Assembly (NCBI GenBank): GCA_963780895.1
Contig: CAWAEG010000005.1
Location: forward strand, 310,001 to 374,000
DNA length: 64,000 nucleotides
Source of the DNA: DASQFI01 sp963780895
GTDB taxonomy: Bacteria > Acidobacteriota > Vicinamibacteria > Vicinamibacterales > SCN-69-37
Reading direction: 5' to 3'
The notes under the pieces: model-generated
Told to the model about the DNA's origin: nothing
What the model saw: the letters and a program-made list of their open reading frames with translations, nothing else
Database searches by the model: none
Made by a program: the position numbers and the translations under genes
Shown here: one piece after another, positions 50,083-58,307 of the stretch
Position numbering within the stretch: position 1 is the stretch's first letter
Layout: each line of letters starts with the position of its first letter

Positions 50083-51699
50083 CTACATCCCCGCGCCGAG
50101 GTAGCGAATCACCATGACCGTGATGTCGTCGCTCTGCGCGGCGCCCTTTGTGAACGTGCGGACTTCGGAGACGATGCGATCGACGATGGTCTGCGCGGTC
50201 GCCTGGCCGATTTGCTCGGCGATCGCCTGCAGGCGCGTATCGCCGAACTCCTCGCCGGCGCTGTTGAGCGCCTCGGACACGCCGTCGCTGAAGATGATGA
50301 TCGTGTCGCCGGACTGGAGCCGCACGGTCTCCTGTCCGTAGGGCGCGAACTCGAGCAGGCCGACGACCGGACCGCCGGCTTCGAGATGACGCATGCCGCC
50401 CTTGCCGATGACGATCGGGGGGTTGTGGCCGGCATTGCAGTACGTCAGCTGGCCGTCGGCCCCGATGACGCCGAGCATCAGCGTGACGAACCGCGATTCG
50501 AGGCCCCGGCGGCAGAGCGCCTTGTTCATGTTGGCGACCGCCGCGGCGGGACCGTCCGACAACAGCATGTGCGACGCGAACATGCCCTGCATGAGGGCGC
50601 TCATGAGCGCGGCCGGCGGCCCCTTGCCCGCGACGTCGCCGAGCGTGAACCCGAACGTCGAACCGGGATCGTCGAGGTAGTCGAAGAAGTCGCCCCCGAT
50701 CGATCGGCACGGGATACTGGCCGCGGCGGCCTCGACGAACCCCAGGCTGGCCCGCGGCTTCGGCAGCAGCGCCTGCTGGATCTCGGCGGCGATCCGCATT
50801 TCCTGATCCATGCGGCTCTTCTCGAGCTTCTCGCGGTACAGCCGGGCGTTTTCGATCGCCACGGACGCCTCGGCCGCGAGCGTCTCGAGGCCGGCCCGCG
50901 TGGCATCGGAGAGCAGCGTGCCCTTTTCGCGGCTATCGAGGTACAGCACGCCGATGCGGCGATCTTCGGTGCGGGCTTCGGCCGATTCGACGTAGTGCAC
51001 GTAGTTCAACGGCACGCAGACGACATGACGGATGCCGAGCGCGACGGTGCCCATGTGCACGTCCGCGAACCCGCTGTCGAGCAGATCCGCGACGACCTTC
51101 GTCTTGCCGACGCGAAAGACCTCCTCGGGAATCTTGCGGCTCGTCGCGAACGTGCTGTCGGTGAGCGTCTGCTTGTCCTTGCCGCGGGCGAGCTTGAATT
51201 CGAGACCGGTCTCGGCCGACAGCATGATGAACGCGCGCTCGGCGCCGGAGATTTCTATCGCCGCGTCGAGGACGAGCGCGAGCACTTCCTGGAGCACGCG
51301 GCCGGATCCGAGCGCCCGGAAGCCCTCGAGCAGCGCCGTAATCTGGCGTAAATCGTCGCGCGCGCCCGTCGTCGATCGATTGGAGAGATTCTGCTCGTCG
51401 CCGGCGGCGAGGAAGACCAGATCCGCGCCGCCCCCGCGGCCCAGACGCACGCGGTCACCGGATCGGAGCTCGCATTCGGTGACCGGCTCGCCGTTGACGA
51501 ACGTGCCGTAGCGCGACTCGCGATCGCGGAGCAGAAAGCGGCCGTTGTCGGCCACGATCTCCGCGTGCTCGCGCGAAACCTCGCTGCCGCCGAGCCGAAG
51601 ATCGTTCGTCTCGCGGCGCCCGATCGTGAACGGCATGCGGTCGAGGATGACGATCCGCTCGCCGAGGACGTCGCGAACTTCCAGCCGTGGGTCGGGCAT
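50083..51699 (-). CDS. FHA-GAF-SpoIIE (PP2C) signalling phosphatase
   Basis: A 538-residue soluble regulator. Residues 1-95 are an FHA domain (FTIGRRETNDLRLGGSEVSREHAEI, YGTFVNGEPV) that binds phosphothreonine. About 110-290 is a GAF domain (SGAERAFIML, RRIGVLYLDSRE). From about 310 comes a SpoIIE/RsbU phosphatase with metal Asp residues (SIGGDFFDYLDD, FTLGDVAGKGPPAALMSALMQ, YCNAGHNPPIV, IIFSDGVSEALN, SDDITVMVIR). It probably dephosphorylates an anti-sigma antagonist in a partner switch; the target is not adjacent. Followed by the 85-residue membrane protein. Confidence 0.92.
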   Translation of the reverse strand: MPDPRLEVRDVLGERIVILDRMPFTIGRRETNDLRLGGSEVSREHAEIVADNGRFLLRDRESRYGTFVNGEPVTECELRSGDRVRLGRGGGADLVFLAAGDEQNLSNRSTTGARDDLRQITALLEGFRALGSGRVLQEVLALVLDAAIEISGAERAFIMLSAETGLEFKLARGKDKQTLTDSTFATSRKIPEEVFRVGKTKVVADLLDSGFADVHMGTVALGIRHVVCVPLNYVHYVESAEARTEDRRIGVLYLDSREKGTLLSDATRAGLETLAAEASVAIENARLYREKLEKSRMDQEMRIAAEIQQALLPKPRASLGFVEAAAASIPCRSIGGDFFDYLDDPGSTFGFTLGDVAGKGPPAALMSALMQGMFASHMLLSDGPAAAVANMNKALCRRGLESRFVTLMLGVIGADGQLTYCNAGHNPPIVIGKGGMRHLEAGGPVVGLLEFAPYGQETVRLQSGDTIIIFSDGVSEALNSAGEEFGDTRLQAIAEQIGQATAQTIVDRIVSEVRTFTKGAAQSDDITVMVIRYLGAGM

Positions 51700-51731
51700 G
51701 CGTCAACCGCTCAGTTTACACGATGGCCGGA

Positions 51732-52013
51732 TCACCTCCGGCGGCGAAGGAGCCACGCGGCCAGGCCCGCCGCCAGGACGAGCCCGGCCCAACCGATGTA
51801 CTGCGGAAACGCGCCGTCCGCCAGCATCGGCGGCAGGAGCCAGAGGCCGAGCGCGATCGCGACGATCAGAACCAGCACGCCCACAGCTGGGCCACGCGGT
51901 CGAGGTCGAGCCCGCGGCCGGGCCGGCGGTCCCGGCATGTCCGTCGGCGTCCCGCAACGAAAACAGACGATCGCCTTCTCGGCGATCTCGGTCCCACAGG
52001 AGCGGCACTTCAT
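51732..52013 (-). CDS. Zinc-ribbon membrane protein (93 aa)
   Basis: MKCRSCGTEIAEKAIVCFRC is a double CxxC zinc ribbon, followed by a Pro/Arg linker (GPPARPRARPRPRGP) and two helices (AVGVLVLIVAIALGLWLLPPML, IGWAGLVLAAGLAAWLL), ending in RRRR. The ATG at 52011-52013 fits the zinc-ribbon start and has GCGAGGCGAG upstream. Function unknown; it lies between the divergent rhomboid and the phosphatase. Confidence 0.8.
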   Translation of the reverse strand: MKCRSCGTEIAEKAIVCFRCGTPTDMPGPPARPRARPRPRGPAVGVLVLIVAIALGLWLLPPMLADGAFPQYIGWAGLVLAAGLAAWLLRRRR

Positions 52014-52118
52014 GGCCGCTCGCCTCGCCGCAGCTCCTGGCACGATGTGCCGAGAGCGGAGGCCGGGACCTGTGATAGACACTCAGTGACGTGTGAAGAA
52101 TCTGCTGCCCGTCGTTTC

Positions 52119-52787
52119 ATGATCCCCGTTCGCGACGTCATCCCTTCCCGCACCACGCCGTGGGTGACCGTCACGCTCATCGCTGTCAACGTCCTGATCT
52201 TCGCGTACACGCTGCGGCTCGATTCTGACGCGCGGTTCGACGTGCTGTTCACGTTTGGCTTCGCGCCCGCCGAGGGCGCCTGGCCGGCGGTTCTGACGTC
52301 GCTCTTCCTGCACCACGGCTGGCTGCACCTCGTCGCAAACGTGATCGCGCTCTGGATTTTCGGCGAAAACGTCGAGGACCGCATGGGCCACGCGCGATTC
52401 CTCGGGTTCTACCTGCTCTGCGGCATTGCGGGCGGCTTCGCGGGCGCCTGGGCGGCGCCGGGCGTCGTCGTGCCGATCGTCGGACCCGGCGCGGCGATCG
52501 CCGGCGTCATCGGCGCGTATTTCGCACTGTTCCGCCGCTCGCGTGTGCTCGTGCTGCTGCCGTTCGTGGTGTTCACGGATGTGATCGAAGTACCGGCCCT
52601 GCTGCTCGCCGCTGTCTGGATGGTGCTGCCCATCGCCGGCCACGCCGGACGCATCGTCGCCTCGCCGGGCGACACCGCGTTCACGTTGTGGACGCACGCG
52701 GTTGGCTGTCTGACCGGACTGGCCGCTGTCTGGATCTTTCGCCGGCCCGAACGGCTGCGCGTGGACTGGTGGTCGGGAGGAATCTGA
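52119..52787 (+). CDS. Rhomboid family membrane protein lacking the catalytic serine
   Basis: A 222-residue six-helix rhomboid. The second-helix motif HHGWLHLVANVIALWIFGENVED is intact (H70, N74) and His193 (LWTHAVGCLTG) matches the catalytic His. The GxSG motif, however, reads VGPGAAIAGVIGAYF: residue 124, where the Ser should be, is Gly. It therefore looks like a catalytically inactive rhomboid. Its last codon is followed at once by a word array. No substrate is evident. Confidence 0.85.
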   Translation: MIPVRDVIPSRTTPWVTVTLIAVNVLIFAYTLRLDSDARFDVLFTFGFAPAEGAWPAVLTSLFLHHGWLHLVANVIALWIFGENVEDRMGHARFLGFYLLCGIAGGFAGAWAAPGVVVPIVGPGAAIAGVIGAYFALFRRSRVLVLLPFVVFTDVIEVPALLLAAVWMVLPIAGHAGRIVASPGDTAFTLWTHAVGCLTGLAAVWIFRRPERLRVDWWSGGI

Positions 52788-52890
52788 AATCTGAAATCTG
52801 GGAATCTGTGTCGTTTGCAGATTCCAGATTTTACGTTCTCAGATAGGGGCACAGATTGCAGATTCCCAGATTACAGATCTCAGATTGACA
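52783..52890. repeat. Word-array repeat (AATCTGA type), inverted halves, second locus
   Basis: The left part is GGAATCTGAAATCTG words, the right part CAGATTCCAGATT words. The words match those at 2083-2334, about 50 kb away. It lies between the convergent rhomboid and caspase-fold genes and overlaps the rhomboid stop. Confidence 0.85.
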
Positions 52891-52895
52891 CGGCA

Positions 52896-53894
52896 TCACG
52901 GGATCAATCCCCCTCCCGTTTTTCGCCTGACATCCCGCGAGACGAGCGCGAGCTCGACGATGAGCTTCTCGAACTCGCGATCGAACTCTTCGGCCGGCAT
53001 GGTCGGGCGCTTGCGGCGAAGCTCGTCCACCTGCTCGGTGAGCGCCTTCTGCCGGCCCAGCATGTCCTGGACGGCCGGATCGGACGACGTCGGCATCGCC
53101 AGCGTGTCGAGAAACGTCAGGCCGGCGATGGTGCCGTCGGGTCCGGTCGACGTCGCATCGCGGCCAACGCCGTCGCCCGTGTCATCGAACACGGCGCGCT
53201 CGGTGGCCAGGTGTCCGTTCTGCTCGTAGTGCTGAGCGACCAGGCGCGAGGCGTGCGTGAACGCTTCGAGCAGCGAGATGCGGCCGTTCTTGTCGACGTC
53301 GGCATCACTCGCTGTCAATGCCTTGAGGAACGCGTCGGGAAACACAGTGTGATACCGCTGCGCCGTGCTGTTCGTGGCCGTGATGACGATCCGCCCGGGC
53401 CCCTTGAGACCGCTCAGGTAAGGAAAGCTGGCGCTCGTGCTGTCGACGACGGCAATGCGTCCCTGGACAGGCTGAAGCAGTGCCGCCCACTCGGCAACGC
53501 TCAAGTCCGGCCCGATCAGATTGAACTTCGCATCTCCGCCCTGACCGCCACCATGACCGATCATCACCACGAACAGCAGGTCCCCGGCCTTGATCTGCTT
53601 CGCGAGACGGCCGAACACGATCTTGACGTTCTCCGCGGTTGCCTTTTCCTCGCCCGGCCGCGGCGCCTCGGTGAGGATGGAGACGCGCGCCTTGTCGATC
53701 TGGAAGCGATCGACGAGCACTTTCGTCAGGCCGTCGATCCATTCGCGGTGCAGCGTCGCGTACTGCTCTTCTCCGGACGCGCCCTGCACGAGCACGACGT
53801 ACCGCTCGCCCTGGGCGTGCGCGGCCGCCGGCACGGCGGCAAGCCACGCGATGCTGAGAATGAATCTGACGACCCGCGACAGCACGTTCCGCAC
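52896..53894 (-). CDS. Secreted caspase/legumain-fold protein with EF-hand, catalytic Cys absent
   Basis: A 332-residue protein from a GTG at 53894 (SD-like AAGG repeats upstream). A signal peptide (RFILSIAWLAAVPAAAHA) is followed by a caspase-haemoglobinase-like fold: YVVLVQGASGEEQY, DLLFVVMIGHGGGQGG with H114, and RIAVVDSTSASFPYLSGLKGPGRIVITATNS, where the position expected for the catalytic Cys (about residue 153) is Thr/Ser. Toward the C-terminus an EF-hand loop (DVDKNGRISLLE) occurs, then a coiled-coil-like EQVDELRRKRPTMPAEEF. It is likely non-peptidase or uses another nucleophile. Co-directional with the TPR metallopeptidase gene, 22 bases apart. Confidence 0.75.
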   Translation of the reverse strand: MRNVLSRVVRFILSIAWLAAVPAAAHAQGERYVVLVQGASGEEQYATLHREWIDGLTKVLVDRFQIDKARVSILTEAPRPGEEKATAENVKIVFGRLAKQIKAGDLLFVVMIGHGGGQGGDAKFNLIGPDLSVAEWAALLQPVQGRIAVVDSTSASFPYLSGLKGPGRIVITATNSTAQRYHTVFPDAFLKALTASDADVDKNGRISLLEAFTHASRLVAQHYEQNGHLATERAVFDDTGDGVGRDATSTGPDGTIAGLTFLDTLAMPTSSDPAVQDMLGRQKALTEQVDELRRKRPTMPAEEFDREFEKLIVELALVSRDVRRKTGGGLIP

Positions 53895-53922
53895 CTTTAC
53901 CCTTGACCCTCTGCCCTTATTT
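53891..53922. repeat. Word-array repeat (AGGGTAAAGG type) between two genes
   Basis: On the minus strand AAATAAGGGCAGAGGGTCAA and GGGTAAAGG form words like those at 45241-45278, bridging the TPR peptidase stop and the next GTG. Confidence 0.6.
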
Positions 53923-56424
53923 TCCGATGGCCGCGAGCAGCAGATCCTGCGCGCGGGCAAAGGTGGGCGCTTCCTTCAACGCGAGGATGGCCGAGCGCTT
54001 GGCCTCGTCGCGGCGCCCGAGCTTGAGCCACGCTTCTGCGCTATCGGTATGCGCCTCCGCGAGATTCGCCGGACCGCCGGCGAGCGCCGCCTGGAATTCG
54101 ATCAGCGCCGCAGCGTGGTCGCCTTTCTCGAGGAGACGGCGGCCGAGCTGCGTGTGCGCAGTCGCGTCGAACGGATCGAGGTCGGCGATGAGCCGCAGGG
54201 CGAAGTCGCGATCGTCGGTCGCGTCGGCGCCGCTCGCGAGCGCGGCGAGCCGCCGGGCGCCATTGACGTTGGAGTGGTCGTAGGTCAGGAGCTGCCGGAG
54301 CTCACGCCGCGCGCGGGCCGTATCTCCTTCCCGCTCGGCGATCGTCGCGAGCAGCGCGCGCGGACTGCCGTCGCCGCTCGCTTCGGGCGCGAGCTGCGCC
54401 GCCTTCTCGAGCGCGGCCTTGGCTGCGGCCGGCTGGTTCGCCTTGACCAGGGCCTGACCGAGCGTCAATTGGCTGAGAAAATTGCCCGGCGCCGCCGCGG
54501 CTCGCGTCGTCAGCCCCTGCAAATCATCCGGTTCGACCGGTTTTGGCGGATCGGCCATCGCGGCGCGCAGGTTGGAATAGCGCTTGTCGATGAACGCCTT
54601 GAACGACGCTTCGACCGTGTCCACGCTCTTGCCGAACGCCTTTGCGAACGCGTCGGCGTCGGTCGCGCCATCGGCATATGCGAGCAGCAACGTGCGCAAC
54701 CCGGCGTCGCCGTTGAGCTCGACGAGATGTTCGACGACGAGCGACGCTTCGAAGTACGCGAGCGCGAGCGACTCGGGCCGCTTGAACGCATCGGGCAGGT
54801 TCTTCACGCCGAACGTCCGGCCGCGCGCGAGCTGACGGCCGAACTCGAGCGTGAGCTCGCGACCCCAGGCGGGCTGCCGCCGGTGCTCTTCGTACGTCGA
54901 GATGCCTTCCGTGAGCCAGCGCGGCACGCGGTATTTCGACAGCTGCAGCGTGAAGACGTGCGCCATCTCGTGCCAGAGCGTGGCCTGCCAGCTGAAATCG
55001 ATCCCCTGTTTACGCGCGCGCGGCGAGTCCATCGTGATCACGCGGCCGAAGCAGGCACCGAGCGCGCCGACCAGGCCGGGAAGGCCGAGCGTACGGACCG
55101 CAAAGTCGTCGTGGTCTGGAAAGATTTCAATCAGGATGGGACCGGCCGGCTTGAACCCGTACCGCGTGGACATCGTCTTGTACGCCTCGGCCGCCAGCGC
55201 CAGGGCGTACGGCTTCAGAACCTCGGCCTCTTGCTGCGAGACCTTGAATACCAGCTCGCCGGCCGGGATCACCACGAACTTCTCGAGCGAGTCGAGCATC
55301 TTGAGGAGGTTGAAGGTCACGCGGTTACTCTTGTCGAGGCTCCACGCGAGATCGAGCGCGACTCGCGCTTCCTTCTCGTCGCCGGTTCGCAAGAGGTACA
55401 GCCCGAGCTCCACCTGCCCGTCCGGATCTTCGGAATCGATCAGCGTGGCCTTGCGGGCGAGCGTCGCGGCCTCCTCGAAGCGGTACTTGCTCGCCGCGCG
55501 CTGGCCGGCCAGCCGGTAGCTCAGCGCCGACCGCGGCGGCACCTCGCCGCTCGCAGCCACGGCCGGCTCGACCGCGGCCAGGCCATCTTCGTGGTACGCG
55601 ATGGCGACGCGCATCGCGGCCTCTTCCGACGTCCCCGGCCGCGCCTTTCGCAGCTGGTCGAGGGCCGTCTTCGCGGCTGGAATCTCGTCGGTCTCGAGCG
55701 CCTGCTCCGCGGTCAGCAGCAGGACATCCGGATGGTTCGGCGCCTGCTTGCGCGCGGTTTCGAGCGCCGCCCGCGACAGCTCGGGTTCATCGTCGGCGTA
55801 GGCGCGGGAGAGCCCGAGATGGGCCGGGATCCAGGCGCGGTCGGCCTCGAGCGCTTTCCGGTAGTTGGTGACCGCGTCTCCCGGCTGATGGTACTGAAGG
55901 AACAGGTCTGCGTACGCGGTCTGGATGTCCGCGCGCGGAACGTTTTCAACCCGCTGATAGGCGTCGTTCGCCAGCTGGAATTCGCGCACGCCGCGGGCGG
56001 CTCGCGCGAGTCGAAAGTAGTCGTCGGTGCTGTTCAGGGCCCGGTTCTGCGACAGCGGCAGCAGCAGCTTGCGCCCGCGATCGCGGCGGCCTCGCGAGAG
56101 CTCGAGCAACCCCAACTCCAGCGCGGCGTCGCCGCCCGGGTTCGTCGAGGCGAGCGGCTCGAGCTTCGCGCGTGCCTGATCGAAGCGCCCTTCGAAGATG
56201 TCGAGGAGCGCGGCGGCCAGGTCACGTTGCGCCGCGGGCCCAGACGCGGCCTCGACCAGGCGTCTGGCTTCGTCAACCGATCCGCGCGCGAGAGCCGTGG
56301 TGACCTGCTGAGCCAGCGTTTGCGGGGCCGGGCGCGTGCCCTGCGCGCCGGCAGTCGCGGCCGCGAGGAGCAGCGCGCCGGTCAACGTCGAGAATCGTAG
56401 AAACGTCGTCCGTGGCGTTCGCAT
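53917..56424 (-). CDS. Secreted TPR protein with peptidase-MA (HExxH) domain
   Basis: An 835-residue exported protein. A signal peptide (FLRFSTLTGALLLAAATAGA) is followed by many TPR-like repeats (ALELGLLELSRGRRDRGRKLLL, PAHLGLSRAYADDEPELSRAAL, and others) to about residue 380. A gluzincin-like metallopeptidase domain follows, with LWHEMAHVFTLQLSK at about 484-496 and LTEGISTYEE (third ligand region). More TPRs close the protein. Substrate unknown; envelope protein processing is plausible. Upstream is a 33-bp palindrome and the ICMT gene. Confidence 0.86.
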   Translation of the reverse strand: MRTPRTTFLRFSTLTGALLLAAATAGAQGTRPAPQTLAQQVTTALARGSVDEARRLVEAASGPAAQRDLAAALLDIFEGRFDQARAKLEPLASTNPGGDAALELGLLELSRGRRDRGRKLLLPLSQNRALNSTDDYFRLARAARGVREFQLANDAYQRVENVPRADIQTAYADLFLQYHQPGDAVTNYRKALEADRAWIPAHLGLSRAYADDEPELSRAALETARKQAPNHPDVLLLTAEQALETDEIPAAKTALDQLRKARPGTSEEAAMRVAIAYHEDGLAAVEPAVAASGEVPPRSALSYRLAGQRAASKYRFEEAATLARKATLIDSEDPDGQVELGLYLLRTGDEKEARVALDLAWSLDKSNRVTFNLLKMLDSLEKFVVIPAGELVFKVSQQEAEVLKPYALALAAEAYKTMSTRYGFKPAGPILIEIFPDHDDFAVRTLGLPGLVGALGACFGRVITMDSPRARKQGIDFSWQATLWHEMAHVFTLQLSKYRVPRWLTEGISTYEEHRRQPAWGRELTLEFGRQLARGRTFGVKNLPDAFKRPESLALAYFEASLVVEHLVELNGDAGLRTLLLAYADGATDADAFAKAFGKSVDTVEASFKAFIDKRYSNLRAAMADPPKPVEPDDLQGLTTRAAAAPGNFLSQLTLGQALVKANQPAAAKAALEKAAQLAPEASGDGSPRALLATIAEREGDTARARRELRQLLTYDHSNVNGARRLAALASGADATDDRDFALRLIADLDPFDATAHTQLGRRLLEKGDHAAALIEFQAALAGGPANLAEAHTDSAEAWLKLGRRDEAKRSAILALKEAPTFARAQDLLLAAIGK

Positions 56425-56446
56425 GAATATCCGTACCGCTCCAGCG

Positions 56447-56479
56447 TTTGGCCAATCGGTGCTACACCGATTGGCCAAA
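56447..56479. terminator. Perfect 15-bp palindrome, terminator or operator
   Basis: TTTGGCCAATCGGTG-CTA-CACCGATTGGCCAAA lies between the ICMT stop (56484) and the TPR gene start (56424), both on the minus strand. Either a terminator for the former or an operator for the latter. Confidence 0.6.
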
Positions 56480-56483
56480 CGGA

Positions 56484-57047
56484 CTAATGACCGTCTGGGC
56501 TGACGCGGCGTTCGGCCGGCGGGCCGGACGCGAGCGCCCGCTCTTCGAATCGTACCCGCGCCCACAGCGCGACGCCAAACAGCGCGAGCATCACCGGCCC
56601 GGTGACGCGCGCTCCGACCATCATAGCCGCGCCCACGAGCTCTCCCACCACCGCGATGTAGTTGGGATGTCTGACGTACTGGTAGGGACCAGTGGCGACG
56701 AGCGGCACGCCGGGCAACACTAGTACGCGAAAGGACCACCGCTCGCCAAGCGTGCGAATGGCCCAGTACTTCAGCGCCTTGCTCGCGGCGAACAACAACA
56801 GGCCGGACACGAACCACGATGGGCCGGGCGAACCGGCGTTGCTCTCCACCTGGGCCGCGCGGTAGAAGCCTTCGCTCCCCATCAACAGGAAGGCTGCCGG
56901 ATACAGCACGGCGAGCACCTGATGCACGTCACCCGGGGGTTCGATCGCGCCGCGGGCCCGGAGCACCCGCTCGTTGCGCCACGACACACGCGCTTCGGCC
57001 AGGAGCAGTCCAACGATCGCCGCCACCGCGAAGGCGACGGTGTTCAC
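56484..57047 (-). CDS. Isoprenylcysteine carboxyl methyltransferase (ICMT) family protein
   Basis: A 187-residue membrane methyltransferase. Helices span AFAVAAIVGLLLAEARVSW, VLAVLYPAAFLLMGSEGFY and FVSGLLLFAASKALKYWAI. The C-terminal marker is TGPYQYVRHPNYIAVVGEL and a RFEERAL end. It methylates an isoprenoid or polyketide-like acceptor with SAM. Its start overlaps the FAD oxidoreductase stop (ATGA). In other bacteria this pair accompanies a type III polyketide synthase, which is absent here. Confidence 0.87.
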   Translation of the reverse strand: MNTVAFAVAAIVGLLLAEARVSWRNERVLRARGAIEPPGDVHQVLAVLYPAAFLLMGSEGFYRAAQVESNAGSPGPSWFVSGLLLFAASKALKYWAIRTLGERWSFRVLVLPGVPLVATGPYQYVRHPNYIAVVGELVGAAMMVGARVTGPVMLALFGVALWARVRFEERALASGPPAERRVSPDGH

Positions 57048-58186
57048 GCAGCGTCACCGGCGTAGCGCACGGCCCGCTCGACGAGTCCGGGCGCCACGGC
57101 CGCGCCCCAGCCGGCAATCTCGATCGCGATTGGCGAATCGACGAGCCGGCGCACCATCCGATTGAACCGGAGCTTCGACCGGAAGGCCTGGCGCCGCGAT
57201 TCGTCGAGCCGTTTGACGGCGCCCGCGAAGTCGCCGGTTTCCAATGTGCGCAATGCCTCCAAGGCTGCGAGTTGCGCGCCTCGCATCGCCAGCGAAAGCC
57301 CGTCGCCCGTCATCGGGTCGACGAACCCCGCCGCATCGCCCGCAAGCAGCAAGCCCCCGACGCCCGCGGCTCGCGCGTTCACCGCCAGCGGGCCAAGGAC
57401 CGTCACGCCGGTTTCGAATCGGGCGCGCGCGAACCGGTGACGCAGGTGCGTATCGGCATCGATCGCCCGATGGACGATCTCGATGGGCGACCTGCCGCCC
57501 GGACGCGGCCCCGTCACGACGCAGATGTTCGACAGACCGCCGGCCAACGGCGCGACGCCGTAGTAGTAGTTGGCGCGCACGTGCATTTCACCGAGATCCG
57601 TGATGCCCTCCACGCCGGTGGCGTAGACCCCGAACGCCCACCGCCGGGGCCGGTCCGGCGTGGCGGCAAGCCCCAGCGATCGCGCCAGGGTCGAGTGCCG
57701 GCCATCGGCGGCGATCGTCATGGTCGCGGGCATCCGGATGGACTCCCCCGTCGAGCCTCGGCGATCGAGCGAAAGACCTCGAACGAGCGGGCGCCCGCTC
57801 GACTCGTCGATGAGGGGCCTGCGGGCGATGAGTCCCGGCTCGAACCTGGCGCCGGCGGCGATCGCAGCGTCGAGAAGCCAGGCGTCGAGTTGCGTGCGCG
57901 TGAGCGCCAGACCGACCTGCTGGCCGGGATAGCGGGCTTCAACTCTGCGGCCGTGCAACCCGGTGATGATCATGCCGCGGAGCGGTTCGGCCGTCGCCAG
58001 AGGACCGCCACGCAACTTCAGTGAAGCCAGCAGACGGATCGCACCGGGGTTGAGGGTGTCACCGCAGAGCTTCGGACGCGGAAATGTCTCGCGATCGACG
58101 AGGAGCACGCGCGCGCCGGCGCGGGCGAGGACGAGGGCCGCGATCGACCCGGCCGGTCCGGCGCCCGCAATCAGCACGTCGAGCAT
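57044..58186 (-). CDS. FAD-dependent oxidoreductase (geranylgeranyl-reductase / PKS-associated type)
   Basis: A 380-residue flavoprotein. FAD site: VLIAGAGPAGSIAALVLARAGARVLLVDRETFPRPKLCGDTLNPGA in stretches, with the family-typical CG after the acid. Second motif: GLLLAGDAAGFVDPMTGDGLSLAMRGAQLAA. It probably reduces or hydroxylates an isoprenoid or polyketide. It heads a two-gene operon with the ICMT gene and diverges from the TPR gene at 58308. Confidence 0.86.
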   Translation of the reverse strand: MLDVLIAGAGPAGSIAALVLARAGARVLLVDRETFPRPKLCGDTLNPGAIRLLASLKLRGGPLATAEPLRGMIITGLHGRRVEARYPGQQVGLALTRTQLDAWLLDAAIAAGARFEPGLIARRPLIDESSGRPLVRGLSLDRRGSTGESIRMPATMTIAADGRHSTLARSLGLAATPDRPRRWAFGVYATGVEGITDLGEMHVRANYYYGVAPLAGGLSNICVVTGPRPGGRSPIEIVHRAIDADTHLRHRFARARFETGVTVLGPLAVNARAAGVGGLLLAGDAAGFVDPMTGDGLSLAMRGAQLAALEALRTLETGDFAGAVKRLDESRRQAFRSKLRFNRMVRRLVDSPIAIEIAGWGAAVAPGLVERAVRYAGDAA

Positions 58187-58307
58187 GGTGGTGCAGCGAA
58201 CAGAATCTCACTGTTTCGGACAGATGGGACGTCGCGTTTCTTCCGCTAGATTTGTTAGTCTGGACGACGCCACGGGCCTGCCTGACGAATTTGTGAGGAG
58301 CTGAGCG

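Noticed and set aside
53590..56400. A 936-codon plus-strand frame opposite the TPR metallopeptidase
   Set aside because: Antisense shadow; the HExxH and TPR signals are on the minus strand.
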